Positions 9,000-18,801 of a DNA stretch of 64,000 bases are shown piece by piece; position 1 is the first letter of the stretch; the number at the start of each line of letters is the position of its first letter. Below the pieces are notes generated by a model. It saw nothing but the letters and a program-made list of their open reading frames with translations, was not told the DNA's origin and searched no databases. A program made the translations under genes and the position numbers. Source of the stretch: Neobacillus sp. SuZ13 (GTDB lineage: Bacteria; Bacillota; Bacilli; Bacillales; Cytobacillaceae); assembly GCF_030123365.1 (NCBI RefSeq), contig NZ_CP126107.1, forward strand, positions 5,131,001 through 5,195,000, read 5' to 3'.

Positions 9000-11702
9000 T
9001 TACTTTATATTTTTAGGTTGATTTATTTGGCGAATCGCATCATAAACCCTTTTACAATTATCTTGATCCGTAAAGGAATAAAATTGATTCACACGTTCCT
9101 GGAACGATGCTTCCATTTGGCAATTTTGATTCATATATTGTATAATTCTGTCCGCTACCTGCTCACTTTCAGTCAAGACATCACCAAACCCCATTGTTTG
9201 ATAATCAAAATACCCTTCTGCCAAATGGTTCATTCCAAATTGATAATAAACCACCGGTTTCTTTAAATAAGCAAAATCAAAGGCGACCGAGGAAAAATCC
9301 GTAACCAGTAAACTGGATTGATTAAAATTATCACGATAACTGCTATTCATGTCCGCCACTTCAATCGAATCATCAATCTGATAATCCTTCAACTGCTGCC
9401 TGATATTAGGGTGTGGGAAAAAGACTAGCTTATAACCTTTTTCTTTTGCCGCATTTAATAACTTATCATTGTTCAGCAGATCATTGAAGGCTTTAAAGTA
9501 TTCCGATTCCTTAAAGACAGGATTATATTCGCGCGTTCCAGTGATTGGATTTAGCTTTGCTACCAAATCGCTGCGCCATGTCGGCATGATGAGAATCCGC
9601 TTCTTATCATCATTTTGCAATTTATCAAAGCGCGGAAACCCTGATAATAAGACCTCATTTTCCGTGTAATCATAATGGCCATTTACAATCGAATCGTATT
9701 CTTGGTTGGCCGCCGTGATAAATAAACGAATATTCTTTTTATATTTATTTAACCAACTTGAAATATCGTCCTTAGTGATACCGTGTTGCAGGAAAATAAA
9801 ATCATATGTAAATAAATCCTTAAGATACTTTTTCATTTTCCCAAATGGATTGACAATAAACTCATCGGCATGAGAAGAAATCAATTTGTCGGCAAGTAAT
9901 AAATAACGTTTATGCTGGCGCGATCCATACGGAATAACATTGCCAATCTTTTGAAGGCGTTTAAAATCTTCACTATCTTGATTTATAACGAAGTATTTCT
10001 GAATTCCGTCTTGTTGCTTTGTCGCATATTCAAACAGGACTTCCGCATTATCATCGGCTTTGTTTACCCGGTCCATAAATAACCAGATGGGCTTCTTTTG
10101 AAAGAAATGCTTTTGAAGAAAATGATCTAACCTGACCAATAACGCCCTTCTGGAGCCTGGTTTATTCATTTTATATAAAGTTTTAAGAACAGCAATTTCT
10201 TTCCCGCGGATTAATGTAAATTCACTTTTTCTAACCAGGAATTGCTTCTTCTTTTTTTGATAAATAACTACGTATCCATTTTTATTAAAATAAGAATAAC
10301 TATTATCTTTTAAATGGCTTTGCCCGCTAAATAACACATCTAACTTTACTTTACTCTCATGAACGATCGCATAAAAAGAAATTTTTAGTGATTTACTCTG
10401 TTTTCCTATTTTAGCTAATGGAAAGTTGAATTTAATCCCTATGGCCTTTTTTATGTTTTTCCCAAAGACATTAATATCTTTATAAAAACGTTCGACAATT
10501 TGAGCCTCAATCATTTCACCATTAACCGCTGCAACAATTTTTGTATCACTATTTTCAAAAAGAGAAGTAAAATGACCTTCAATAAAAAGCTGCTTACTTT
10601 CAATATTGATTAACTCTACCGCAAATTGATGCTGGTCCAAAGCATCCCTGACCTGATCGCCGTGTAATAAGACCGCATTATTAGGCGAATAGAATGGTTG
10701 GTAAAAATCAGTAGAATTCTGACCGGACTTAATTCGTAACAAATAATTTTTCCGATACAAATTTAAATGCTTCTGTTCCAGAATGATATCATCATCGATA
10801 TAGCTTAGCAGGTCTCTAAGCTTTTTGAGGAACTTTTCCGTTTCTTCTGCAGTCATGAGTACATTTAAATCATTATTATTAAGACGCCACTGCAAATCAT
10901 ACATTATCATATATTGAAAATATTTAGGGACAAATCCTAAAATCTCCAATGACATATTAATAAACGTAAACGAAAAGTTCTTCAAACTGTGTAAATAATA
11001 GTCCTTATCCTGTAAGGCCTGCTGGGTCGCAGAAGTATTGGTGCTTCGTTTACGGTAATGGTATTTAGCCTTTTTTACAACACCATATTCACACTTCTTT
11101 AAAATAATCCGATTTAACCATTCTGCATCTTCCCCATATTTTAGGGTTTCTTTAAATCTTTGCTCGCCAATTGCCGTCCTTCGAACAAACGAACTTGATG
11201 CAGACATTTGAATAAAGCGATGGTCCTTTAGAATATTGATGATTTTATTGGATGCGTATTTATAGTTAAGTAGATGCTCACCTTTAGCTTGGTCAAACCA
11301 AAAGATGGGTATGGAAACAACATCGATGTCTTTGCCCTGCTTTTCAAAAAAGTTATAGACCTTTTCTAAGGCATTTAATGATAATTTATCATCTGGATCG
11401 AGGAAGTTAACATATTTCCCCTTTGCCGCCTCTAACCCCGCATTACGCGCACTACTTACCCCTTGGTTTTCTTGATCAATAAAGACGATATTATTCGGAT
11501 ACTTTTTTTGAAACTTTTTACATAGTTTCCCACTTTCATCTATGCTTCCATCGTTAATCAAAATCAATTGAATATGCTTGTCGAAGTTTATCGTTTGGTT
11601 AATAATACTTTCGACAGCTTCTTTTAAATAATCTTCAACATTATACACCGCCATAATGATCGAAAAATAAAAATCATTATAAGACCGATTTTCTGGCTCC
11701 AA
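9000..11702 (-). CDS. GT2 / TagF-like bifunctional teichoic acid polymerase
   Basis: The protein has 900 residues. An N-terminal GT2 domain (about 1-230; FSIIMAVYNVEDYL, LINDGSIDESG, GVSSARNAG, NFLDPDD) is followed by a linking beta region (about 340-500) and a C-terminal CDP-glycerol glycerophosphotransferase domain (about 520-890; FLQHGITKDD, LLSGFPRFDKL, ILIMPTWRSD, LVTDFSSVAFDFAYL). It probably adds alternating or branching glycosyl and polyol-phosphate units to a wall polymer at the inner membrane face. Translation starts with TTG at 11702, supported by GGAGGT seven bases upstream. It has its own terminator and is separated from the upstream 16569-11751 operon by another, so it is likely its own transcript. 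The polyol (glycerol or ribitol) cannot be told from sequence. Confidence 0.88.
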   Translation of the reverse strand: MEPENRSYNDFYFSIIMAVYNVEDYLKEAVESIINQTINFDKHIQLILINDGSIDESGKLCKKFQKKYPNNIVFIDQENQGVSSARNAGLEAAKGKYVNFLDPDDKLSLNALEKVYNFFEKQGKDIDVVSIPIFWFDQAKGEHLLNYKYASNKIINILKDHRFIQMSASSSFVRRTAIGEQRFKETLKYGEDAEWLNRIILKKCEYGVVKKAKYHYRKRSTNTSATQQALQDKDYYLHSLKNFSFTFINMSLEILGFVPKYFQYMIMYDLQWRLNNNDLNVLMTAEETEKFLKKLRDLLSYIDDDIILEQKHLNLYRKNYLLRIKSGQNSTDFYQPFYSPNNAVLLHGDQVRDALDQHQFAVELINIESKQLFIEGHFTSLFENSDTKIVAAVNGEMIEAQIVERFYKDINVFGKNIKKAIGIKFNFPLAKIGKQSKSLKISFYAIVHESKVKLDVLFSGQSHLKDNSYSYFNKNGYVVIYQKKKKQFLVRKSEFTLIRGKEIAVLKTLYKMNKPGSRRALLVRLDHFLQKHFFQKKPIWLFMDRVNKADDNAEVLFEYATKQQDGIQKYFVINQDSEDFKRLQKIGNVIPYGSRQHKRYLLLADKLISSHADEFIVNPFGKMKKYLKDLFTYDFIFLQHGITKDDISSWLNKYKKNIRLFITAANQEYDSIVNGHYDYTENEVLLSGFPRFDKLQNDDKKRILIMPTWRSDLVAKLNPITGTREYNPVFKESEYFKAFNDLLNNDKLLNAAKEKGYKLVFFPHPNIRQQLKDYQIDDSIEVADMNSSYRDNFNQSSLLVTDFSSVAFDFAYLKKPVVYYQFGMNHLAEGYFDYQTMGFGDVLTESEQVADRIIQYMNQNCQMEASFQERVNQFYSFTDQDNCKRVYDAIRQINQPKNIK

Positions 11703-11730
11703 ATTTACTACCTCCGAAAGAATAGATTAG

Positions 11731-11772
11731 AAAAAGGGCAAACATCAAGTTTATTGATTTTCACCCTGCCCT
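11731..11772 (-). terminator. Terminator overlapping the end of the DHHW gene
   Basis: AGGGCA pairs with TGCCCT, with an inner ATCAA/TTGAT stem, followed by T5 on the minus strand. The 5' arm lies inside the last codons of the DHHW gene. It closes the three-gene operon running from 16569. Confidence 0.7.
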
Positions 11773-12953
11773 GGATGTTTAAAATTTGTTAATGCAGGAG
11801 TTACAAATATTGAGTTGATATTATATAGCAGGACAATTTGGTCAATATTGTTTTTCTCCACATATTTTTCGATGGGCATTTTATTGTAATGACGTAGATC
11901 TAATACATGCGTCTCTTTATAATGTGGAACAAGAAATTGAATAAATGCATTGGCATAAGAATCCTTTATCACTAATACCTTTTTTCCGTTTGTTTTATTA
12001 GGATTGGTAATTAACAATTGAGCGTAATCCCCACCTAAATAAGCTTGATAACGGTTGGTGTAGGGATCTTCCATTGTTAAAAAATCCATATTATATAATC
12101 CACTTCTTGTACGATTTCCCCATTTCATCGTATACGGCTGATGTTTTTCTTTCAGCTGGGCCACTAAAATCGTATCAGTCTTCTTAGCATTGGCACTTGT
12201 TGTTTTCCGAGCATCGGAACCCAAAAACGGTTTTCCAGATAAGTTCCATGTGTAATCGTTATATTGGTAAACCTGGTTATCGGTTTGCTCATTCGCATTA
12301 ATCTCAGACATGACATTTTGATACGCATAAAAGGCAGCTTTTGCTTGCCAATGATGGTCTGAATAGAAAAACATATAGTCTTCATTCATATGCTTAGCAA
12401 GGGCGTTACGGGAGTCAATCGGATGGGACGCTTTTCCAAGCTCTTTATAAAGAAGGTTCATATTTTTTTGACCAAAGCTTGGAAAATAGGCAGGAAATTT
12501 ATCCTCCATCATGGTTGATTTATTCGGCATTAATGCGGTATACACACTGATGTTCTTTTTAGCAAGGTTTGTCGCAAGTTCATTAATTCTTGCCGCTGTT
12601 TGTTTCGCATCAGCAGGGGTGACCTCGGCAATTTGTGATAACAGATACCCATCATCCGCCACATAGACATCCTCAATAATATTTTGTCTGAAGAAATTCT
12701 TATTAATTAAGGCATTCGTTTCAATAAATGAATCACGCATCGGAAATTGATCATTGTAATATTGCTCAAAACGCTTGGAATACTCCCCAGTCAGTAAATT
12801 ATCCTTATTTAAATCAGGCCTTTGCGCTAGCTTTCGATTTTCTAGTAACGACATGGACTTCGATGGGGTCACAAATGTAAAAATAAAGAAACCGAAGATC
12901 GTTAACAAAAAAATAGCTATGACGGCGAGGCCTTGTACATTAGCTTTTTTCAT
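11751..12953 (-). CDS. DHHW-family protein (AlgX/AlgJ-like partner of MBOAT)
   Basis: A protein of 400 residues with an N-terminal membrane anchor (residues about 8-32) and an extracytoplasmic SGNH-like domain. The family-naming motif DHHW is in FYSDHHWQAKAAFYAY near residue 200, and KDSYAN near 340 is the conserved Ser block. Such proteins act outside the membrane with an MBOAT acyltransferase to O-acylate a polysaccharide. The gene directly follows the MBOAT gene, with a stop/start TAATG contact at 12971-12973. The internal ATG at 12953 is preferred because GGAGGG sits five bases upstream; initiation at 12971 would add six residues. Together with the MBOAT it probably O-acetylates the polymer made by the neighbouring GT/TagF enzymes. 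Confidence 0.85.
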   Translation of the reverse strand: MKKANVQGLAVIAIFLLTIFGFFIFTFVTPSKSMSLLENRKLAQRPDLNKDNLLTGEYSKRFEQYYNDQFPMRDSFIETNALINKNFFRQNIIEDVYVADDGYLLSQIAEVTPADAKQTAARINELATNLAKKNISVYTALMPNKSTMMEDKFPAYFPSFGQKNMNLLYKELGKASHPIDSRNALAKHMNEDYMFFYSDHHWQAKAAFYAYQNVMSEINANEQTDNQVYQYNDYTWNLSGKPFLGSDARKTTSANAKKTDTILVAQLKEKHQPYTMKWGNRTRSGLYNMDFLTMEDPYTNRYQAYLGGDYAQLLITNPNKTNGKKVLVIKDSYANAFIQFLVPHYKETHVLDLRHYNKMPIEKYVEKNNIDQIVLLYNINSIFVTPALTNFKHPGQGENQ

Positions 12954-12970
12954 AATTCCCTCCATACTCA

Positions 12971-14389
12971 TTAAAACCGGAAATAAATAAATGGATTGAA
13001 GGTGGACGATACCACGCTAACAAGCGTTAAAAAGAAAATAACAGCATAACTTGCTGTGACCACAATATCTCTGCCGCTGGCGATTCCTGATGTCCCCGGT
13101 TTTATAACTTGGTCTTTGAGAACTTGGAATACAGGCGTGGCCGCAATAATAGCAATCAATAGGACGATTCCATATTGGGATAGGTAAAAGCTTGCGTGCT
13201 GATCCCATATCGGGTTGCCATTCGCAAAAAACATCACTTTTAAATAATTAAACCCATACGTAAATGTTTCGGCACGGAAGAATACCCAGCCAATCATCAC
13301 GGCAATAAGGGCGTAAAGATGTTGGAATACCCTTGGAATACTTTTGATCCATTTCAATAAAAATGCTTTTTCTAACATGATTAACACTCCGTAATAAACA
13401 CCCCAGGCGATGAACGTCCAGGCGGCACCATGCCAAATCCCAGTCGCAAGCCAGACAATGAACAAATTACGATAGGTTTTATATGTCCCACCGCGGTTTC
13501 CACCTAAAGGAATATATAAATAATCCTTAAACCAGGTACTCAAGGAAATATGCCATCTTCTCCAAAATTCCGTTGCGGAACGCGAAATATACGGATAATT
13601 GAAGTTCTCAAGAAAATCAAAGCCAAACATTCTGCCTAAGCCGATTGCCATATCGGAGTATCCCGAAAAGTCAAAGTAGATTTGTAATGAATAAGCAATG
13701 ATACCAATCCACGCCATCCCCACCGACATTTCACCTGCAGGCATAGAAAACACTTGGTCGGCGACCCAGCCGCAATTATTGGCTAGAATCATTTTCTTAG
13801 CTAAGCCAATGATAAATCGTTTCGTCCCATACGCAAATTTCGATAACGATTCTTTCCGTTCATCGATTTGATGAGCCACTGTGACATAGCGGACAATCGG
13901 TCCAGCAATCAGCTGTGGAAACAACGCCTTATACATTGCCATGTTGATGAGATTTTTTTGCGCTTTCGCATCTTTTCTGTACACATCAATCACATAGCTT
14001 AGTCCCTGAAAGGTAAAAAAGGAGATTCCTAATGGGAAAGGGATATTTCCTAATTCTATCGTTGTTCCAAACAGTTCATTAATGTTATCGACAATAAAAT
14101 TGGCGTATTTGAAAACAATCAAAATGGAAAGGTTCGCAAAAATAGTTACCCCCATTACCCACTTAACCAAGACATGTTTTTCCCTATTTTGATCAACTAA
14201 CAGGGCAAAAACATAATTAAGTACAATGGAGAGAAACAAAAATAACACAAACTTTGGTTCACCCCAGGCGTAAAAGAACAAACTCGCCAATAGTAAGATG
14301 GTGTTCCTTAACTTTCGGGGTGCCAAAAAATATAAAGTTAACGTGAGAGGTAAAAATAAAAATAAAAATACGGTTGAACTAAATAGCAC
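12971..14389 (-). CDS. MBOAT-family O-acyltransferase (AlgI/DltB-like)
   Basis: A 472-residue polytopic membrane protein of the MBOAT family with about ten membrane segments. Signature blocks are FPLGISFFTFQGLSYVIDVY near 118, DFSGYSDMAIGLGRMFGFD near 240, ATEFWRRWHISLSTWFKDY near 268 with the conserved Trp-His, and ATGIWHGAAWTFIAWG near 315 with the catalytic His. It moves acyl groups across the membrane for O-acylation of an envelope polymer. The start is GTG at 14389; its ribosome site GGAGG lies within the last codons (GlyGly, stop) of the upstream GT gene, indicating translational coupling. The pairing with the DHHW gene points to AlgI/PatA-type acetylation rather than to a dlt operon, since no DltA or DltC is present. 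Confidence 0.92.
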   Translation of the reverse strand: MLFSSTVFLFLFLPLTLTLYFLAPRKLRNTILLLASLFFYAWGEPKFVLFLFLSIVLNYVFALLVDQNREKHVLVKWVMGVTIFANLSILIVFKYANFIVDNINELFGTTIELGNIPFPLGISFFTFQGLSYVIDVYRKDAKAQKNLINMAMYKALFPQLIAGPIVRYVTVAHQIDERKESLSKFAYGTKRFIIGLAKKMILANNCGWVADQVFSMPAGEMSVGMAWIGIIAYSLQIYFDFSGYSDMAIGLGRMFGFDFLENFNYPYISRSATEFWRRWHISLSTWFKDYLYIPLGGNRGGTYKTYRNLFIVWLATGIWHGAAWTFIAWGVYYGVLIMLEKAFLLKWIKSIPRVFQHLYALIAVMIGWVFFRAETFTYGFNYLKVMFFANGNPIWDQHASFYLSQYGIVLLIAIIAATPVFQVLKDQVIKPGTSGIASGRDIVVTASYAVIFFLTLVSVVSSTFNPFIYFRF

Positions 14390-14394
14390 GATTT

Positions 14395-16569
14395 TTATCC
14401 TCCGTAATTCTCTGATTGTTTTTGAAAGGATGGGTCCTCACCCAGCAGGACTCTTTTGACTACTTTCTCCGTAGATTTCCCATCATGCCAACTGCAGAAT
14501 CGTTCATAAAATGCAGCGTATCTATCGGAGTACCGCTCATTTATCTCAGCAATGTTCGCAATTGCATCAATGACAGCATCACTTGTCCGCAGCAATGGCC
14601 CTGGGCCTTCATTTTCAAAATCCAGATAGAACCCTCTTAATTGGTCCCGATACTTATCAAGGTCATACGTAAAGAATAAAATCGGGCGCTTAAGATTGGC
14701 GTAATCAAAAAATACAGAAGAATAATCAGTGATGAGAATATCCGAAATCAGGTATAATTCAGCAATATCATCATACTTTGAAAGATTGAACGCAAAGCCA
14801 TCCAAGCCTTCCACATTAATATCATCCGCAATAAAATAGTGCATCCTTAGTGCGACCACATAGTCATCCCCAAGGGTTTCCTTCATTTTGTGTAAATCCA
14901 GCTGCAGTTGAAATTTATACTTGCCAGGCTCATAAAAGTCATCGTCCCGCCAAGTTGGTGCATATAGTACTACCTTTTTGTTGTCAGGTATTCCAATGTT
15001 TTTCTTTACTCTTGCCACAATTTCTTCTTTTTGCGGTGAGTAAAGAACATCATTTCTTGGGTAGCCGAACTCCAGCATTTCGTTATCAAACTTAAAAGCG
15101 CTTCGAAAAATTTCCGAAGAATAGCGATTCGGCGATAATAAATAATCCCAGGCACGTGACTGCATATAGAAATCCCGCTTATATCTTGGATTGGCTGAAT
15201 AGACATCCTTCATATCAAAAACCAATTTTTTAAGCGGGGTACCATGCCAGGTTTCTAAAAAGACATTTCCCTCGCGTTTAACAAGATGCAGCGGCTGCCG
15301 CATATTATTAATCCAGTATTTTGATACCGCAAAATAGTAGTAATAGGCAAGGCTGAATCGTTTCACAATTTTTGCATTCCCAGGGATTTGACGATGTTTA
15401 TCATTAAATACCCAAATACATTTATAATCAAGATTGTTTTCAATGATATATTCGTAAATATTACGGGGACTATCCGAATAGTTTTTTCCTAAGAAACTTT
15501 CAAAAATAATGTAATTATCTTTCATCGGGAATCTTAAGAAAAATTTATTATAGATGTACCTTTTAAGCCTAGTGAACCCTTTTATCGCATTTTTAAAATC
15601 CCTTGCTTCTACATGGAATCTATATCCTTTGATGAATTTATTTTTATTTCCAGCCCGTAACTGGTTCACTTCCCTTTTAATATGACTAGGCTGGGAAGTA
15701 ATGCTCGCTGGATTAAGTATTTTCATCGCGGACGACAATAAGTTAAAGAATTCATCTAGGTGTTTTTGATCTTTAAAGATATTAATAACCTGTCGTCGGT
15801 AAAACCTGAGAAGGAGCCCGTCCAAATATTCCTTAACTGGTTGAGACGTTCCATACTGCTGATTCATTTCCATATAGACTTTGATAAAATCACGGGTTCT
15901 CTCTTGAATAGAACGTTGAACGAGACTTGGATTAGAAATCGGGTCATTACGAACACGTTGAAAATATGTACGGATATTTAAGCTTGGTAAACTTTTGACG
16001 TATAAGAGAAACGGGATGATCCCTGATATATCTGTGGCGCCTTCTGTTCCCTCATAGAAGCGAACCATATGTTCTTTGATAAAACTGCTCCGAATCAATA
16101 CATTCAAAATACTTCCGCTATGGAATATTTTTTGACTTGGTTTAGGGGTCACGATGACTTCTAACGGCTGTGGAACCTCTAAATCCGTCGGCCTCAATAA
16201 TCTTTTGGTTCTCCCTGCAATCGCAGGTGCCTCCTCAATATGAGCCAAAAGGATTTCAATCGCTTCTTCTGCTAGGATGTCTTCGCTATCTAGAAAAAAC
16301 ACAAACTCCCCTGTCGCAGAACTCAAGCCTTTATTCCGTGAGTAGGCTACTCCCTGTTTTGATTCATTTTTTAAATAGACAATTCTTTTGTCGTCTTGCA
16401 ACGTTTCAATGTATCCTGTATTTTCTGCATCCGAACCATCATTTATGATAATAATCTCCAAATTCATATAGGTTTGTGATAATACGGAATTTAAACAGTC
16501 TCCGATGAATTCCATGGAGTTATAATACGGGATTATGATTGATACCGTCGCTTTTTGTTTAGTATACAT
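14395..16569 (-). CDS. GT2 / TagF-like bifunctional teichoic acid synthase
   Basis: This 724-residue protein has a GT2 head (about 5-225; VSIIIPYYNSMEFIGDCLN, IIINDGSDAENT, GVAYSRNKGLSS, FLDSEDIL), a linker, and a CDP-glycerol glycerophosphotransferase domain from about 340 to 710 (FESFLGKNYSDSPRNIYEYI, ETWHGTPLKKLVFDM, LEFGYPRNDVL, YAPTWRDDDFY, ITDYSSVFFDYANL). It is the first gene of a tight operon with MBOAT (five bases between them) and DHHW, so its product is the likely target of acylation. The ATG at 16569 has only a distant AGGGAG (14 bases). It is divergent from the acyltransferase at 16770. It differs from the 900-residue GT2/TagF protein in lacking the long central beta region. Confidence 0.88.
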   Translation of the reverse strand: MYTKQKATVSIIIPYYNSMEFIGDCLNSVLSQTYMNLEIIIINDGSDAENTGYIETLQDDKRIVYLKNESKQGVAYSRNKGLSSATGEFVFFLDSEDILAEEAIEILLAHIEEAPAIAGRTKRLLRPTDLEVPQPLEVIVTPKPSQKIFHSGSILNVLIRSSFIKEHMVRFYEGTEGATDISGIIPFLLYVKSLPSLNIRTYFQRVRNDPISNPSLVQRSIQERTRDFIKVYMEMNQQYGTSQPVKEYLDGLLLRFYRRQVINIFKDQKHLDEFFNLLSSAMKILNPASITSQPSHIKREVNQLRAGNKNKFIKGYRFHVEARDFKNAIKGFTRLKRYIYNKFFLRFPMKDNYIIFESFLGKNYSDSPRNIYEYIIENNLDYKCIWVFNDKHRQIPGNAKIVKRFSLAYYYYFAVSKYWINNMRQPLHLVKREGNVFLETWHGTPLKKLVFDMKDVYSANPRYKRDFYMQSRAWDYLLSPNRYSSEIFRSAFKFDNEMLEFGYPRNDVLYSPQKEEIVARVKKNIGIPDNKKVVLYAPTWRDDDFYEPGKYKFQLQLDLHKMKETLGDDYVVALRMHYFIADDINVEGLDGFAFNLSKYDDIAELYLISDILITDYSSVFFDYANLKRPILFFTYDLDKYRDQLRGFYLDFENEGPGPLLRTSDAVIDAIANIAEINERYSDRYAAFYERFCSWHDGKSTEKVVKRVLLGEDPSFQKQSENYGG

Positions 16570-16769
16570 ACTTTTTCTGTCACACTCCCTGAAATTTCGA
16601 CAATATTCCTATTAGATTTTAACAATTAATCATTGTTATGTATAGAATTTGTTAATTCATACAATTTAATCTGTTTGTAATTTATTTGTGTTATGAAAAT
16701 AACAGAAAATCAAGTAAAATGATTGGGGACATACTGTAGATAGACACCATAAGGAGAAGGATCCAACAT

Positions 16770-17795
16770 ATGAGAAAGTATTACTTAGATTGGCTGCGTG
16801 TTTATGCAATTATTGCAGTCGTAATGATTCATGTTAGTGCTGGCGTTGTTTTAATTAACCTTTTTAAGCATAACTCTAGCTTTTTTCTGGCTGGAAATCT
16901 TTATGAAACACTTTCACGCTATGCCGTTCCCATTTTTTTCATGATTAGCGGTGCCCTCATGCTGGGCAGACGAGAGGATCTTCAGATTAAAGGATTCTTG
17001 CTGAAAAGGACAAGTAAAATTTTAGTCCCTTTAGTATGCTGGAGTTTTTTCTATTATTTATACAAAGTTTCGAAGGGAACCTTTGAGTTTTCAGTGCCGC
17101 AATTTTTCCGTTATTTATTAACTGATCAAACTAACTACCATTTATGGTTTATGTATGTGATTTTAGGTCTATATTTGATTACCCCCATTCTTGCAATTTT
17201 CATCAAAAATGCCAAACGGGTAGAAATTGAATACTTTTTACTGTTATGGGGAATCGCAACAGTGGTAAGTGCATTTGTCAGGTATTTCTTCGGATTTACC
17301 TATAAATTAGAACTGAACCATGTCGCTGGAAGTATTGGATTTTTTGTGCTGGGCTATTACCTTGACCATTTTGATTTCACAAAAAGAGCAAAACGAAGTA
17401 TATACATAGCGGGTTTAATCGGGTTCGTGCTGACCTTTATCTTGACCTATTGGTATACAAAAAATAGCAATGGTCAACTTGATACGTACTGGTATTCCAA
17501 CTTTGCGCCTAATGTCGTGTTGGTTTCCATGGGGATCTTTTTAGGGATGAAGTCGCTGAACATGAAGAAGGCACTTCCTCCAGTGCTTAATTTACTCAGC
17601 ATCTATAGTTTTGGAATCTATCTTGTCCATGCTTTAATTATCTACTTACTTAAGGATTACTCGCTGTTCCTTGATAGTAATCAGATTCACCCATTGATAT
17701 CCGTACCAGTCAACATTATCATCATCCTCATCATCAGCACACTTGTGGTTTATGTCATTAAAAGGCTGCCACTTTTAAATAAGCTGATACCCTAA
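16770..17795 (+). CDS. Acyltransferase-3 family membrane protein
   Basis: A 341-residue integral membrane protein with about ten hydrophobic segments. The N-terminal signature is YLDWLRVYAIIAVVMIHVSA, with the conserved His of the first helix, followed by RYAVPIFFMISGALML. Family members O-acetylate exopolysaccharide, teichoic acid or peptidoglycan using cytoplasmic acetyl-CoA. AAGGA lies eight bases before the ATG. It is a single-gene unit, divergent from the GT2/TagF-MBOAT-DHHW operon and closed by a strong terminator. The substrate is unknown; the neighbourhood suggests a wall polymer. Confidence 0.88.
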   Translation: MRKYYLDWLRVYAIIAVVMIHVSAGVVLINLFKHNSSFFLAGNLYETLSRYAVPIFFMISGALMLGRREDLQIKGFLLKRTSKILVPLVCWSFFYYLYKVSKGTFEFSVPQFFRYLLTDQTNYHLWFMYVILGLYLITPILAIFIKNAKRVEIEYFLLLWGIATVVSAFVRYFFGFTYKLELNHVAGSIGFFVLGYYLDHFDFTKRAKRSIYIAGLIGFVLTFILTYWYTKNSNGQLDTYWYSNFAPNVVLVSMGIFLGMKSLNMKKALPPVLNLLSIYSFGIYLVHALIIYLLKDYSLFLDSNQIHPLISVPVNIIIILIISTLVVYVIKRLPLLNKLIP

Positions 17796-17802
17796 CCACA
17801 TC

Positions 17803-17832
17803 AAAAGGGCTGCCTCTGCGGCAGCCCTTTTT
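17803..17832 (+). terminator. Terminator of the acyltransferase gene
   Basis: AAAAGGGCTGCC pairs perfectly with GGCAGCCCTTTT around a four-base loop and is followed by T. It starts eight bases after the stop at 17795. Confidence 0.92.
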
Positions 17833-17905
17833 GTGTTCTACTATTGTAAGTAAATTTTAATGGTATCGCGGTCAAATACATTTTAAACCTTATTAAATGG
17901 TAAGA

Positions 17906-18622
17906 TTATAATCGCTTGTCCTTCCAAAAATTCTTTACTATATGTTTTTGCGGGTTATAGACCTCTAATGTATAGCCTTTTTTACGCAGATAATCAATAA
18001 TAATTGGAAGCTGCTGTGCTGTTCCTTTTGAATCATGGAATAGAATCACGATTGGTCCCTTTTTACCTTTGAGTCCTGATTTAACTCTTGATGTAATCGT
18101 TTTGGGACTTGTTCGATTATATTTCCAATCAAGTGTATCAATGTCCCAGTCCCACATCTTAAAGCCCTTTTTCGCTAATGCATCCCGTAATGGTTTCTTC
18201 ATATAGGGTTTGCTTCCATAAGGCGCGCGGGTTAACAAACTATTAAACTTTGAAACTCTTAACAAAGTTTGCCGTGTTTTTTCCATTTCAACTGCAACGT
18301 TTTTAGAACTTCCACGATATAATTTTTTAACACTGTGGGAAACACTATGTAATGCTGGATAATTCCCTTCTTTAATCATCCTCTTAACGGTTTTTGGATT
18401 CCGTTTAATATTACCTTCAATCATAAAAAAGGTCGCATGCGCTTGTTTCTTTTTCAAAATATCAAGTATTATAGGCGTGTATTGATTTGGTCCATCATCA
18501 AAGGTCAGATAAACAACCTTACTAGCTTTTTTTTCGTTTGCGTATGTTTTATTTGTTGAAAAAAGGCAGGTACTAAGCAGCAGCAACATCGCTAGAATGA
18601 CCGTGGTTGTTTTTTTTAACAT
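17906..18622 (-). CDS. Secreted polysaccharide deacetylase (NodB fold)
   Basis: A 238-residue exported enzyme with signal peptide MLKKTTTVILAMLLLLSTC ending near residue 29. The NodB domain has motif 1 YLTFDDGPN near 38, motif 2 LHSVSHS (the HxxxH metal ligands) near 92, motif 3 RAPYGSKPYM near 130, motif 4 WDWDIDTLDW near 155 and motif 5 ILFHDS near 193. It removes N-acetyl groups from a glycan, most likely peptidoglycan as in PdaA-like proteins, but exact substrate cannot be told. GAGGGGG lies eight bases before the ATG at 18622; a 21-codon extension to 18685 lacks a ribosome site. It is divergent from the acyltransferase at 18802. Confidence 0.92.
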   Translation of the reverse strand: MLKKTTTVILAMLLLLSTCLFSTNKTYANEKKASKVVYLTFDDGPNQYTPIILDILKKKQAHATFFMIEGNIKRNPKTVKRMIKEGNYPALHSVSHSVKKLYRGSSKNVAVEMEKTRQTLLRVSKFNSLLTRAPYGSKPYMKKPLRDALAKKGFKMWDWDIDTLDWKYNRTSPKTITSRVKSGLKGKKGPIVILFHDSKGTAQQLPIIIDYLRKKGYTLEVYNPQKHIVKNFWKDKRL

Positions 18623-18801
18623 ATCTTTTTCCCCCTCTAAAATAAAAAACTCTAAATCTTCTATTCTAAGATATGCAATTGACACTTTTCCTTTTTTCCT
18701 TAAGTCCCGTGCAAAAGAAAAATCCTCAATGATGAATAATCCTGCATTATTCCAAACAACCTATGGATACAATTAGATCGTTTTCCTGAGGTGAATGATA
18801 T

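Noticed and set aside
12971..16569. A dlt (D-alanylation) operon
   Set aside because: MBOAT and an extracytoplasmic partner are present, but DltA and DltC are missing and the partner has the DHHW motif, not DltD features.
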